From Flavobacteriaceae bacterium (GTDB lineage: Bacteria > Bacteroidota > Bacteroidia > Flavobacteriales > Flavobacteriaceae), in NCBI GenBank assembly GCA_020346245.1, contig CP070778.1, positions 2,777,231 to 2,812,247 on the forward strand: 35,017 nucleotides of DNA, given 5' to 3'. The notes beneath the pieces are model-generated. The model did not search any database. It saw nothing but the letters and a program-made list of their open reading frames with translations, and was not told the origin of the DNA. Within the stretch, counting starts at the first letter, position 1. Each line of letters opens with the position of its first letter. Made by a program: the position numbers and the translations under genes. This document shows positions 14,260-24,555 of this stretch, piece after piece.

Positions 14260-17200
14260 ATGAAAAGATTATGCATATATACATTGAGCTTACTATTAAG
14301 TTTTTCAACTTTGTTGGCTCAGAATAAACCAACAAATGATCGTGCGGAAGTAGAAATTTCTAATGGTTTGAATTGGCGATTTATAGGTCCTATTGTGGGT
14401 AATCGTGGTTCCGTAGTGCTTGGACATCCAACTGAACCTTATACATTCTACTTTGGCGCCAGCAATGGCCTTTGGAAAACAGAAGATGCAGGTGCTTACT
14501 GGGAACCAGTGGGCGATGCCTACTTCAAATCCGGAAACATCGGGGCTATGGAATTCTCAGAATCCAATCCCAATATCGCTTATGTGGGAATGGGAGAACC
14601 CCAAATGAGGAATAACGTTAGTTGGGGCGACGGGGTTTATAAGACAGAAGACAATGGCAAGACCTGGATTCATTTGGGTCTTGAAGAAACCCACCATATC
14701 TCCCAGGTACGGGTGCATCCTACAAATCCGGATATTGTTTTTGTCGGTGCCTTTGGCCATGCATTCGGGCCTAATCAGGAACGAGGGGTATACCGCACTA
14801 AAGATGGTGGCAAATCATGGGAAAAGGTATTCTATAAAAGTGATAAAGCCGGGGTTATAGATCTGGTAATGAATCCTTCCAACCCGGATGAACTTTTTGC
14901 TGTTATGTGGGAATTTGAACGCAAGGCATGGGGGCCAAAAACCGGAGGACCAGATTCAGGTCTTTGGAAATCCACAGACGGGGGTGATACCTGGAAGGAG
15001 ATTACCTATAACGAGGGATTACCCGAAGGCGGTCGTGGCCGTGCCGGGATAACCATGTCAGCAGCCGATGCACAAAAAGTTTATGCTTTGATCGATTCTG
15101 AAACCAAGTCGGGCCTTTATGTTTCTGAGGATTTGGGAGAAAATTGGGAGTTTGTTTCTGATTTTTTTCAAATTATAGGTCGGCCATTTTACTACAGTCA
15201 CATTTATGCCAGCCCACATGACGCTAATGAATTATGGAGCCCCAATAACCGTATGTTCATGACAAAAGATGGTGGGAAGAACTGGATTTTAAATCCTGGT
15301 ATCAAAGATGATTTTCATGATATCTGGATTTGCCCCAGGGATCCAAAGCGGATGATTGGCACCAACGATGGTGGCTGTCAGGTTAGCATGACCGGAGGAA
15401 TTACCTGGAGCAGCCAGTACACGCAAAAGAATAGCCAATTTTATAGGGTTAATGTTGACAATGACTTTCCATATAATGTTTATGGAAGTGGTCAGGACAT
15501 ACTTGCCTACAAGTTACCCAGTGCTTCACGTTGGGGAGGGATTTCTGGTTATGAAACCACAATCATTGGCAATGGTGAAATAAGCAGTGTAATTCCCAAT
15601 CCCAATGACCCGAATATAGTCTATAATATTTCAGGGGGTGCGCCTATGGGAAGTGGAGCTCCCTTTACCATCAATAATTTGGCCACCGGACAGAATGAAG
15701 TACGATCGGTATGGCCGTCGCCTTTATTTGGTCTCAATGGTTATGATCTTAAATATCGTTTTAATTGGGATCTTGCATATTTCTTATCGCCACATGATAA
15801 CAAAACACTATACCTCGGAGGTAATGTAGTATTTAAATCTACTGACGAAGGTCTTAATTGGGAAGTAATTAGTCCTGATCTTACAAACAATCTCACGGAG
15901 CGCCAAAAAATCACAGGAACACCATGGCTGTCTGAATATTTCGGACAAGAGATTTACAGTACAATAAAGCGATTGGATGAATCTCCTGTAAAAAAAGGAG
16001 TAATCTGGACAGGCTCAGACGATGGGAAAATCTACATTACCAGGGACGGCGGTACTAACTGGGAAGATATCTCCATCACCGATAGCACGTTACCGGAGTA
16101 TTCACAAGTTTATGAGATAGAGCCCTCTCCACATGATGCAGCTGCAGCATACGTTGTTTTTTCAAACTTCAATACTTATGATGATTACAATCCATACATG
16201 TTCAAAACAACTGATTATGGTAAGACATGGGTAAATTTATCAGCTAACTTTCCTCAGGATCAAATTACACGTACCATCCGAGAAGATAAGGTAAGAAAGG
16301 GATTATTATTTGCAGGAACAGAATCTGGAGTATATTATTCATTGAACGATGGCCAGTCCTGGGAAAAACTCAAAGCAAACCTGCCGGCAGTTCCAGTGGT
16401 TGATATAAAAATAAAGGGGGCAGATCTTGTAATAGCAACCAATGGCCGCGGTTTTTGGATCATGGATGATATTACTCCATTGCGCGAAAAGAGCAGTGAG
16501 CTTGATTCAAAAGCTGTACATCTTTACCCTGTTTCAGATCATACCCGTTTTGGCTATAACTGGTGGTTGGATTATGTGCCGGGCGGAGACCCAGGAATGA
16601 AAAAGAACTATTTTGTTCAGAATATGCGCCCCGGTCTAACCTATTATGAGTTAACATTTAAACAAGTGAATGGTGAGCGCAAACGTAAGTTTATTGATGC
16701 CGGTGACCCCAAGCCATTAGGGCCTGCCTTCTATTTTAAACTAGAGAAGGAGCCTAAAGATATAGCCATTGCTATTTTGGATAAAGATGGTAACGAGATC
16801 AGAAATTATACCAAAGCACAAATGATGTTGAACTTTGGTTCTGAAAGTGACTTTAATACCGGGTTGAATAAATTTGTATGGGATATGCGTATCAATGGGG
16901 TTAGCCGTGTACCTGGCAGGCCGGCAACAACCGTAATTCCAATTGTGCCTCCGGGAAAATATGCTGTTAAACTTACCGTTGATGGGGTTTCAGAAACTCA
17001 AGAGTTTAATATCTACATGAATCCTAAAGAGTCCTATACCCAAGGACAGGCAGATGATAAGTTTGCTTTCTGGATGGAAATGTATAACCAGGCAGAAGCC
17101 AGAACAAAGAAGGTTATAGCGGCACTTGCTAAGAAAAAAGAAGTGACCGAAATGGCAGAGTCATCTGGCAATAATAAGGCGAAGAAACAAGCAGAGGTTA

Positions 17201-17457
17201 TTGCTAAACTCATAGATAGTTATGAGGGAGCTTATGTATCTACCGGTCGTACCCTGGCCGAGGTCATCAATTTGCCAGCTACCATTCTATTCAAATTATC
17301 CTTTATGAGTGGAATCCTTGATCATTCGGAGGGACCTGTCACAGCACAAATGCAATCAGAATTTCAGGAAGTGCTAAAGGTTGCAGATAATGCAGATGCC
17401 ACTTTTAAGCAGAGTATTGACAAGGAACTAAGTAAATTTGAGAAAATTATTAAGTAA
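14260..17457 (+). CDS. VPS10/sortilin-like BNR beta-propeller secreted protein
   Basis: This is a 1065-residue exported protein: signal peptide of about 21 residues ending LLAQ. From about residue 30 to 750 it is built of BNR/Asp-box blades; I count about eleven motifs of the S-x-D-x-G-x-x-W type, such as TEDNGKTW, TKDGGKSW, STDGGDTW, TRDGGTNW and TTDYGKTW. This is the layout of the bacterial 'glycosyl hydrolase'/sortilin-like VPS10 proteins, for which enzymatic activity is not established. Then comes a beta-sandwich domain (about 760-930) with a VPPGKYAVKLTVDG strand pair, and a charged helical C-terminus (about 945-1065). It may bind peptides or glycans. It probably shares a transcript with the upstream arabinofuranosidase. 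Confidence 0.85.
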   Translation: MKRLCIYTLSLLLSFSTLLAQNKPTNDRAEVEISNGLNWRFIGPIVGNRGSVVLGHPTEPYTFYFGASNGLWKTEDAGAYWEPVGDAYFKSGNIGAMEFSESNPNIAYVGMGEPQMRNNVSWGDGVYKTEDNGKTWIHLGLEETHHISQVRVHPTNPDIVFVGAFGHAFGPNQERGVYRTKDGGKSWEKVFYKSDKAGVIDLVMNPSNPDELFAVMWEFERKAWGPKTGGPDSGLWKSTDGGDTWKEITYNEGLPEGGRGRAGITMSAADAQKVYALIDSETKSGLYVSEDLGENWEFVSDFFQIIGRPFYYSHIYASPHDANELWSPNNRMFMTKDGGKNWILNPGIKDDFHDIWICPRDPKRMIGTNDGGCQVSMTGGITWSSQYTQKNSQFYRVNVDNDFPYNVYGSGQDILAYKLPSASRWGGISGYETTIIGNGEISSVIPNPNDPNIVYNISGGAPMGSGAPFTINNLATGQNEVRSVWPSPLFGLNGYDLKYRFNWDLAYFLSPHDNKTLYLGGNVVFKSTDEGLNWEVISPDLTNNLTERQKITGTPWLSEYFGQEIYSTIKRLDESPVKKGVIWTGSDDGKIYITRDGGTNWEDISITDSTLPEYSQVYEIEPSPHDAAAAYVVFSNFNTYDDYNPYMFKTTDYGKTWVNLSANFPQDQITRTIREDKVRKGLLFAGTESGVYYSLNDGQSWEKLKANLPAVPVVDIKIKGADLVIATNGRGFWIMDDITPLREKSSELDSKAVHLYPVSDHTRFGYNWWLDYVPGGDPGMKKNYFVQNMRPGLTYYELTFKQVNGERKRKFIDAGDPKPLGPAFYFKLEKEPKDIAIAILDKDGNEIRNYTKAQMMLNFGSESDFNTGLNKFVWDMRINGVSRVPGRPATTVIPIVPPGKYAVKLTVDGVSETQEFNIYMNPKESYTQGQADDKFAFWMEMYNQAEARTKKVIAALAKKKEVTEMAESSGNNKAKKQAEVIAKLIDSYEGAYVSTGRTLAEVINLPATILFKLSFMSGILDHSEGPVTAQMQSEFQEVLKVADNADATFKQSIDKELSKFEKIIK

Positions 17458-17602
17458 GATTTAAATAAGCATTATCTGGAAATTCAAACATGTTTCTAAA
17501 AATAATCTTATTTAGAAAAATTACTTCATCCCGTATTGTCTGAAGCTGCCTATGATCATGGGGTGATAAAGTTATTATAACAACAAGCCAAAGCTCAATA
17601 AC

Positions 17603-18886
17603 ATGAAAAAAGGGAAAAGGGATCATTGCCAATCACAAAACTGGAAACCGTTCTTGCTGTGTCTGGTAATATTGGGCCTGCATTCCCAATGTTCCATTGC
17701 TCAAACAGGGGAACAGGATTCCCTGCCAAAGTTGGGTGGCCCGGATCAGGTAGATAATCGCCTGAAACTTGATAAAACCGTTAAGAGCCCGTTTTTTGAA
17801 TTTCCTTTCCTGAACCCTTATTTTAACTTTAAGGAGAGTGTGAAGGAAAATACGGGCCTGGAATTTGCCACGGAATACAGCAGTTTATTTGTGGGATCGA
17901 ACTCCAATATAGGTCAGGATAATGCAAGTAGCGGTATATGGAAATTTTATGGATCCTGGAACCTGGTAGGCAAAGAATCCGGCAACAGCGGGGCTTTGAT
18001 ATTCAAAGTGGAACATCGCCATAAATATGGAAACATACCTCCAAAGGGTCTGGGTTTCAGCACTGGCTACGTCGGTTTTATTTCTCCCCCATTTAGCAAT
18101 GACGGATGGCGGGCAACGAACCTGTACTGGCGACAGCGGTTTGCAAAAGGAAGGATTGCACTGGTAGCAGGATTTCTGGACGTGACGGACTTTTTTGATG
18201 TTTATGCCTTGGCCAGCCCCTGGATGCACTTTTCTAATTTCACCTTTTCCACCGGCGCGGCTGCTATCAATGTACCTAACGACGGCTATCTAGGGTTTGC
18301 CTTAGCAGGTTGGCTAAGTAATAAGGTTTACATGATTGCTGGGATGGGTGATATTAATTCGGACCCTTCTGATATTTTTAATGGTTTTGATACTTTTTTT
18401 AATACCCATGAATATTTTAAACATATAGAGATTGGCCTTACTTCGTCAAAGGATTATATGCTTCTCGATAATGTACATATCAGTCTTTGGCAGCGCGATG
18501 AGACTTCAGCTACCGGAGATCCAAATGGCTGGGGGTTGGTCCTATCGGCTACAAAGTATATAAAGGAAACCTACCTCCCATTCATCAGATATGCCTATAC
18601 AAAGGATGCCGGCAGTTTATTGCAGAACTCTTTGTCACTCGGCCTTGGCTATCAACCAGTACCCGGGAGCCATTTAGCGGCTATTGCCTTTAACTGGGGT
18701 CAGATAAACGAAACTACTTTTGGTGAAGGCCTGGACGACCAGTATACCTGGGAAATCTTTTACAGGATTCAGCTTTCATCTAAAATTGCGCTTACCCCGG
18801 ATGTACAGTTTTTAATTAACCCGGCACTTAATCCGGAACAGTCATCTCTTTTTTTATATAGTCTCAGGGCCAGGATCGTCTTATGA
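17603..18886 (+). CDS. OprB-type carbohydrate porin
   Basis: This 427-residue predicted outer-membrane barrel has an N-terminal signal with a hydrophobic core FLLCLVILGL and Ala-Gln cleavage near residue 34. The mature part has a typical OprB layout: alternating amphipathic strands, ISPPFSNDGWRATNLYWRQR, GFLDVTDFFDVY, a GYLGFALAGW strand and the terminal segment KIALTPDVQFLINPALNPEQ before an aromatic/hydrophobic last strand. The known family role is diffusion of sugars across the outer membrane. With the GH51 gene 3.4 kb upstream it could take up released sugars, but co-transcription is not demonstrated: about 145 bases separate it from the VPS10 gene. Confidence 0.85.
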   Translation: MKKGKRDHCQSQNWKPFLLCLVILGLHSQCSIAQTGEQDSLPKLGGPDQVDNRLKLDKTVKSPFFEFPFLNPYFNFKESVKENTGLEFATEYSSLFVGSNSNIGQDNASSGIWKFYGSWNLVGKESGNSGALIFKVEHRHKYGNIPPKGLGFSTGYVGFISPPFSNDGWRATNLYWRQRFAKGRIALVAGFLDVTDFFDVYALASPWMHFSNFTFSTGAAAINVPNDGYLGFALAGWLSNKVYMIAGMGDINSDPSDIFNGFDTFFNTHEYFKHIEIGLTSSKDYMLLDNVHISLWQRDETSATGDPNGWGLVLSATKYIKETYLPFIRYAYTKDAGSLLQNSLSLGLGYQPVPGSHLAAIAFNWGQINETTFGEGLDDQYTWEIFYRIQLSSKIALTPDVQFLINPALNPEQSSLFLYSLRARIVL

Positions 18887-18999
18887 CACCCGTTAATTCT
18901 AAGCTTATGGAAGGGAATTACCTTATGGAATCAGCTTCTGGGGATATTTTACTGTAACAAGCTATGTTGCAATTGGTCTTTATAGAAACCTTTTATCGT

Positions 19000-20364
19000 A
19001 TGAAGAAATGGTTTCAAAGAATTCTTTTCTATGTAGTTGCACCGGGATTTTTATCTTGTAACCAAGGTAATACGGAAGATTATCAACTGGTAATTGTAAA
19101 TGCCTCTCTTTTAAATGTTAAGACCGGAGTAATAGAAAAGAATAAGTCCGTTTTTATAAAAAATGGCCTTATCAATAAGATATCAAAAACCAGGAATTCA
19201 GATTATTCATTAAAGAATGTTATAAATGCCAAAGAAAGACTTCTTACGCCTTCCTTCATAGATGTTCATAATCATCTGAATTTTATCTTTGGAGATACTA
19301 CAGAAATTACAAATCCGGAGGACTTTCAAATATCCAGGGGCCTTTTAACAGAAGAATATATGCCTTATGGTGTTACTGTTGTGCGTTCAGCTGCCGGAAG
19401 AGAATCACATATACCCATGGAGCGGTCCTGGATGAAACATCATCCAGATTATATTGACTATTATCCTTCAGGTGGAGCTTTGGTTTCATTGAATACCCAA
19501 TTTTACAACCATGTTTATGTAAGGGATAGTCTTGAAGTAAAATCTAAAATTGAAGAATATAGCAAGTCCGGAATCAAACATATAAAAGTCTATAGCTTAA
19601 TTGGGGAGGCCGAGCTTAACACCGCAATCCGTACAGCTGAAAATTTAGATATGAATATTTTTGGTCATATAGAAAACGCAATGGTTTCTATTGAGACCGC
19701 CTGCGAATTGGGGTTAAGGAACTTTGAACATGTAAAGACACTTTTTCTGGATGTTGTTAAAAAGTACGAAACAACTTCAATGGATTTATCTGGCCTTCCT
19801 CCTGATGATGATGAGAACTGGCGCTTTCGTGAATATGAAGTATTCAATTTTATAGGCACCAATGATCCGTCTATAATGGCATTGATTATGCTGCTAAAAA
19901 AGAGCAAGGCCTCGGTTACCCCCACACTTCATCTTTATGCTCAGCCTATAGGATTAACGCATCCGGCCACTAAAATAGAAATTCATCCGGATGATAAATT
20001 GAATTGGCAGGGAGAGAAATTAAATCGGGCGAAAATGGGGTATGAAGTTCTGGCAGCTTTAGTCTTAAAGCTATATAAAAATGGGATAATCCTGAACACA
20101 GGTTCAGACACCTATGAACCTGGCAAGACAATACTTTCAGAAATGTTACTTTTAAACAAATTGGGTATTCCAATGAATGAAGTTTTAAAAATTGCATCCC
20201 TGAACAGTGCCCGTTCTATAAACTTGGAAAAAAGTTATGGTTCAATTGAAGTTGGAAAAAAGGCACATTTAATTTTATTTGAGGAAAGTCCACTCAACAA
20301 CCCTTTAAACCTATTATCAAAAAAGACAATTATAAAAGACGGAATTGTCTGGAGACCCCTTTGA
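19000..20364 (+). CDS. Metal-dependent amidohydrolase, imidazolonepropionase-like, exported
   Basis: This is an amidohydrolase-superfamily protein of about 454 residues. Numbering from the Met at 19000: the N-terminus MKKWFQRILFYVVAPGFLSC suggests a lipoprotein or membrane-anchored signal (Cys20). Metal ligands are His90 and His92 (IDVHNHLNF), the bridging Lys196 (HIKVYS), His223 (FGHIEN), His244 (FEHVKTL) and Asp370 (NTGSDTY): the full binuclear set. The C-terminal strand LNSARSINLEKSYGSIEVGK packs back on the N-terminal beta-sandwich. Substrate is unknown; exported members of this group hydrolyse amides or dipeptide-like compounds. The frame runs to ATG 18964, but that leader lacks a signal-like start. 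Confidence 0.85.
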   Translation: MKKWFQRILFYVVAPGFLSCNQGNTEDYQLVIVNASLLNVKTGVIEKNKSVFIKNGLINKISKTRNSDYSLKNVINAKERLLTPSFIDVHNHLNFIFGDTTEITNPEDFQISRGLLTEEYMPYGVTVVRSAAGRESHIPMERSWMKHHPDYIDYYPSGGALVSLNTQFYNHVYVRDSLEVKSKIEEYSKSGIKHIKVYSLIGEAELNTAIRTAENLDMNIFGHIENAMVSIETACELGLRNFEHVKTLFLDVVKKYETTSMDLSGLPPDDDENWRFREYEVFNFIGTNDPSIMALIMLLKKSKASVTPTLHLYAQPIGLTHPATKIEIHPDDKLNWQGEKLNRAKMGYEVLAALVLKLYKNGIILNTGSDTYEPGKTILSEMLLLNKLGIPMNEVLKIASLNSARSINLEKSYGSIEVGKKAHLILFEESPLNNPLNLLSKKTIIKDGIVWRPL

Positions 20365-20630
20365 TATGGATATATTTGGCCTGTTGACCATTATAGGCTA
20401 TTGTTAATCCTGGAATACAGCTGGAAACATTGCTATAATAGACAACTTGCCCAAAGGATTGATTCAATTATACCTAAACTGGAAGCATAACAGGTTATTA
20501 ATGTTTGCTATTTAGACAGAGAGCAAGGACCTCGAAACCACAGCAACATAATTTGCAAATCTGAATAAAAGAATTTGATTTAACGTTTAAAATAAGTTCA
20601 TTTGGTTAAAACCTATTCCGCTTTATAGCT

Positions 20631-21515
20631 ATGACACATATTCTTAAGAACAAAAATCTGGAAATTAAGATTGACCTTCCATTGGAAAACTATAATTTTT
20701 CAAGATTTGACTGGACTGGAAAAATTACGGATGTAAAATTTAAAAATATTCAATTGGCCACAGTTGAAAGGACGGATGGTCAGAACGAGGATTCTTTTGG
20801 GAAGGGGTTTTACAATGAATTTGGAATTGATACGGCATTGGGTTATGACGAGACTGAAATAGGCGGGTGGTTTCACAAAATTGGCGTAGGATTATTAAAG
20901 AAAGAGGATAGTCAATACTTGTTTAGTAAAAACTATGAGCTTAAACCTGCCGAATTCCAGATTAGTGCAGAATCGGATCGGATTTTGATCAGTTGCAATT
21001 CAGAAGTCGCCAATGGTTATGCGTATTTATTGCAAAAAGAGATTCAGTTGGATGAAAGTGGTTTTACACTTAAATACTATCTACAAAACACGGGTGAAAA
21101 AGACATAAATACGGATGAATATGTCCATAATTTTACGGCTATAAATAATGATTTAATAGGGAATAAGTATGTATTAGAATTCCCATTTCAACTTAAACCC
21201 GGGTTATTTGGTGAAACCGTTAATCCGGAATTAAAAGTAGCTATTGGGCAAAATGAAATTAAGTTTAAAGGTACACCTGAGGACCAATTCTTTTTTAGCA
21301 ACCTCTCAAGCAATGAAAATGTTGATGCCAGCTGGCAATTAATAAACCTTGAAAGTAAAATTGCGATTAGTGAATCCGGAAGTTTTCAAACAAACAAAGT
21401 GAATCTTTGGGGGTGGAAACATGTCATTTGTCCAGAATTGTTTTTTAAAATAGATATTAAACCGGGTGAATCAACTGAATGGACCAGGAATTATAATATT
21501 TATAAAATCAAGTGA
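20631..21515 (+). CDS. Galactose-mutarotase-fold protein, unknown specificity
   Basis: This 294-residue protein has no signal peptide, so it is likely cytoplasmic. The succession of short beta-strands, DWTGKITDVKFKN near the N-terminus, NEFGIDTALGYDE, the central YVHNFTAINND with a candidate His, and the ending WGWKHVICPELFFKI with IKPGESTEWTRNY resemble the beta-supersandwich of aldose 1-epimerase-like proteins. The ending 'x-I-x-P-G-E-x-x-x-W' in particular is typical. The expected His/Glu catalytic pair of true mutarotases cannot be placed with certainty, so enzymatic activity is open. It stands alone between intergenic stretches of 266 and 88 bases. Confidence 0.6.
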   Translation: MTHILKNKNLEIKIDLPLENYNFSRFDWTGKITDVKFKNIQLATVERTDGQNEDSFGKGFYNEFGIDTALGYDETEIGGWFHKIGVGLLKKEDSQYLFSKNYELKPAEFQISAESDRILISCNSEVANGYAYLLQKEIQLDESGFTLKYYLQNTGEKDINTDEYVHNFTAINNDLIGNKYVLEFPFQLKPGLFGETVNPELKVAIGQNEIKFKGTPEDQFFFSNLSSNENVDASWQLINLESKIAISESGSFQTNKVNLWGWKHVICPELFFKIDIKPGESTEWTRNYNIYKIK

Positions 21516-21603
21516 GCGCCCTGGAAATTTAGTGATTCTGGCATAACAGCTGATTTTTCCTTATATTTAGATATGGGATCTCAAATCAATTAATGAAGGA
21601 ATT

Positions 21604-23337
21604 ATGAAGAGGATTTTTGTTCTAATCGCTATTTTTTTATCGTTACAGCTGCATTCTAATAATAGTCTTAATGAAATTTCAGGAATTGTAACTATTGGAA
21701 ACTCCCCAATACAAAATGTATGTGTCCAGGTTTTAAATAGTACTAAAGAAACTTTTACAGACGAAAAAGGCAAATACTTAATTACTGCCAAACCATCTGA
21801 TGTATTGGCATTTGATTATGCCGGGATGCAAAGGGTAGAAATAGTAGTGGAAGATGTTACTGCCAGATTGAACATTGAAATGAAAATGAACGTGGAAGCG
21901 CTGAAGGAGGTGGTTGTGGGAGAAAATAATGCCAAGAATCAGGATTACCTAAAATTGCAATATGGGGTTGATAAGAGTATCCTGAGTACTGCCTTTGGTT
22001 ATCTGGATGCCAAGCGCGTTGGCTATTCAGTAAAACTAGTAGATGGAGATGATTTAAGTGCGGGAGCAATAGATGTTGTTACGGCATTAAAGGGAAGAGC
22101 TGCAGGTGTATATAGCCTGGGAGGAGAAATATATATCCGCGGAGGGGGGCCTCAGTTACAAGGCAGAGCGATTCCGGCAATTTATGATCTGGATGGGATG
22201 GTCTTAAAAAAACTTCCTTTTATAACTGTAGAGAATATTGACCGGGTGGCAATAATATCTGGTCTAGCCGGCAGGGTTAGATACGGTAGTATTGCTAGAG
22301 GTGGGGTTGTGGTTATAAATACTATCGGGTCTCCTGTTAGACCAGATTCTGATATCAATAAAAGTTATGACAGGGCACGCCTTCGAAGCAACATTTATAA
22401 TAATGATGCGATTGCTGAAGATCGCAGTAAGGCTACCAGTTATTTGAAAGATCTATATTCCTGTAATGAAAAACCTGCAGCGCGCGAAGTATATCAAAAA
22501 TATGCAACGAGATATGCAAAAGACCCGTATTTTATTATAGACACCTATCTGTTTTTTCATGATACCGGTGACCAGGTCTTTGCAAATCAAATTTTGGAAA
22601 ACAATATAGACGTTGTGGAAAGTAATCCTGTCTATGCTAAAGCCATGGCCTTTGCTTTGGATTATGCTAAAGAGTATGCTAAGTCTAAAGAACTGTACAA
22701 AAAGATTTTTGTTTTAAGGCCCGAATATTTACAATCCTACAGGGATATGGCAAATAGTTATTATGCACTTGGGAATTACAAAAATGCAGCCAACATGTAC
22801 ATCCGCTATCAATTTTTAGTGAGCGAAGGGATTTTCGCCAATGATAGTTCTGCTATCCAAAAGGTCATAGATGGAGAAATGAATAACCTGTTTGTACTCC
22901 ATGGCACAAGGTTTATGGAAGAGTCCAATATAGTCGGATTCAAGAATTACACTAAAAACAAGGGTGAAACCAGGTTGTTTTTTGAATGGAATGACAGCGA
23001 AGCTGAATTTGATTTGGAATTTGTTAACCCTCAAAAAAATAATTTTATTTGGGAACACTCTCTGGAGAATGCGGCTGAACGAATTAAAGAAGAGAAAACA
23101 ACGGGGTATTCTTCTGAAGAATTCTTTGTTGATGGTTCTTTACCCGGAAAATGGCAGATAAATGTAAAGTATAAAGGGAATAAAAAATTATCTCCTGTCT
23201 ATATGAAACTAACCAAATTCACAAACTATAATACCCCGGCTCAAAAAATGGATGTTTCCCTATTTCGTTTAGCTTTGAAAAATGTAAAACAGAAATTAAC
23301 CGATTTCAATAACGTGGTTTCCCTCTCTTCTAATTAA
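21604..23337 (+). CDS. CarboxypepD-like + TonB plug-like domain + TPR chimera, secreted
   Basis: This 577-residue protein has a signal peptide (about 1-18). Residues about 22-98 are a CarboxypepD_reg-like beta-sandwich (EISGIVTIGNSPIQNVCVQV, later VLAFDYAGMQRVEI). About 140-230 resemble a TonB-receptor plug: DVVTALKGRAAGVYSLGG, then IYIRGGGPQL and VENIDRVAIISG. No 22-strand barrel follows. Instead about 285-400 are helical TPR-like repeats (AMAFALDYAKEYAKSKELYK, SYYALGNYKNAANMY), and the last 150 residues are a beta-rich domain with FFEWNDSEAEFDLEFVNP. It therefore cannot be a transport receptor itself. The gene converges with the beta-barrel gene on the minus strand; their ends overlap by 8 bases. 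Confidence 0.75.
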   Translation: MKRIFVLIAIFLSLQLHSNNSLNEISGIVTIGNSPIQNVCVQVLNSTKETFTDEKGKYLITAKPSDVLAFDYAGMQRVEIVVEDVTARLNIEMKMNVEALKEVVVGENNAKNQDYLKLQYGVDKSILSTAFGYLDAKRVGYSVKLVDGDDLSAGAIDVVTALKGRAAGVYSLGGEIYIRGGGPQLQGRAIPAIYDLDGMVLKKLPFITVENIDRVAIISGLAGRVRYGSIARGGVVVINTIGSPVRPDSDINKSYDRARLRSNIYNNDAIAEDRSKATSYLKDLYSCNEKPAAREVYQKYATRYAKDPYFIIDTYLFFHDTGDQVFANQILENNIDVVESNPVYAKAMAFALDYAKEYAKSKELYKKIFVLRPEYLQSYRDMANSYYALGNYKNAANMYIRYQFLVSEGIFANDSSAIQKVIDGEMNNLFVLHGTRFMEESNIVGFKNYTKNKGETRLFFEWNDSEAEFDLEFVNPQKNNFIWEHSLENAAERIKEEKTTGYSSEEFFVDGSLPGKWQINVKYKGNKKLSPVYMKLTKFTNYNTPAQKMDVSLFRLALKNVKQKLTDFNNVVSLSSN

Positions 23338-24337
23338 CAGGCTTTTTATTTGCCTTGATTCTATAACCCACTACAAACTTACCATCTAAAAGGTTAAAAG
23401 CGCTATTATTGCCATACCCCAGACTGGATCTGTTTGTAGAGGCACCCAAAGAAATATTACTATAAAAACGTCTCCATTTATAACCAAAAAGGGCCGTTGC
23501 CTTAAGTTTATAAATCATAGGATTCCCTGGGCTAAAGGATACCGCCTCTGTTTCAGCATTTTTGATGGTTAGTCCAATACCTGCCCTGGCACTTATTCCA
23601 AAATAAAAGTCAGAGGGAAGTCTAATTAAGCTAACCACCCCCCCTGCAATACCAATTCCATAATTTGTGAAATCAATAATTCTTGCCTGTTCATTAAAAA
23701 TGGGATATAACTCCTGTGGTACAATAGAACTATCCGCGTTAATTTGATTATATACAATAAACCCTCCCAAACCAAATGAAAATGAACTTTGCTTTTGGTC
23801 AGAAAGGCCAGATCTCATTAAGTTTAAGGAATATTCACCTGAATTAAAGAGGTATAAATAATCAATACCAAGGGCTATAGATACGATGTCATCTCTGAAA
23901 ATACTAGTGTCATTAATAGAATTTTCAATGTTAAATCCCCTATATCGTTGAAAATAAAAATCGAAAACATTGCTTTTTGCTAAAAATCCGCCTCTTAGGT
24001 CAAATCGATAGGTCTTTTCAGTACTCTTATCTTTCAAATTAAATGCAATATCCAGTATTAATTTTCTGGTAGCAACGCCAACCCCAATGCCGAACAGGTT
24101 ATTTGGGATATAGGAAAGGCGGGCATTGTCATTAGACAATCTGAACCATTGCCCCTTGACATTTCCTAAAAGTCTCACGGACCAATTTCTCAGATCACGA
24201 TCAATAAGCAAAGATTCAATAGGGTTTGTTGTTTTGGTTGAATCATTGATATCTATGTCCTGTGACCAGCAAAGCGACCCTATCAGGAAAAAAAGCAGCA
24301 AAAAAAGTTTTCCTTTGGTTGAAATGCCAACTTCCAT
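23330..24337 (-). CDS. Predicted outer-membrane beta-barrel protein, unknown
   Basis: From the Met at 24337 the protein is 335 residues with a clear signal peptide (GKLFLLLFFLIGSLCWSQ). The frame extends upstream to 24409, but that part (MECNSMAKFCNSFERLAHFI) is not signal-like. The mature sequence is full of short alternating strands with Gly/aromatic turns (FGIGVGVATRKLILDIAFNL, FSFGLGGFIVYN, FYFGISARAGIGL, FYSNISLGASTN) and ends KFVVGYRIKANKK. DUF-type porin-like proteins of Bacteroidota have this pattern. I do not recognise a specific family. It converges with the plug/TPR gene with stop codons overlapping. Confidence 0.65.
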   Translation of the reverse strand: MEVGISTKGKLFLLLFFLIGSLCWSQDIDINDSTKTTNPIESLLIDRDLRNWSVRLLGNVKGQWFRLSNDNARLSYIPNNLFGIGVGVATRKLILDIAFNLKDKSTEKTYRFDLRGGFLAKSNVFDFYFQRYRGFNIENSINDTSIFRDDIVSIALGIDYLYLFNSGEYSLNLMRSGLSDQKQSSFSFGLGGFIVYNQINADSSIVPQELYPIFNEQARIIDFTNYGIGIAGGVVSLIRLPSDFYFGISARAGIGLTIKNAETEAVSFSPGNPMIYKLKATALFGYKWRRFYSNISLGASTNRSSLGYGNNSAFNLLDGKFVVGYRIKANKKPVN

Positions 24338-24555
24338 TTTAATTCGATAGATGAAATGTGCCAGTCTCTCAAAGGAATTACAAAATTTTGCCATGCTATT
24401 ACATTCCATTTTACAATTCGGGATAATATGCCCTTTAAAGGCGCATAAAGTTACTTAAATTAGAGGTGATATTTTAATTACATCAAACACGAAAAGGCTG
24501 TAGTGAAGAATTAGTTTATTGGGAGGCATAGGGATTTTTAATACCGAAAAATTAG

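Noticed and set aside
17493..17518. TTTCTAAA...TTTAGAAA inverted repeat after the VPS10 gene
   Set aside because: Pure A/T stem with a 10-base loop and no T-run; too weak to call a terminator.
12683..18886. Polysaccharide utilisation locus
   Set aside because: GH51 and an OprB-type porin are present, but no SusC/SusD pair, sugar kinase or hybrid regulator; I call the genes individually.
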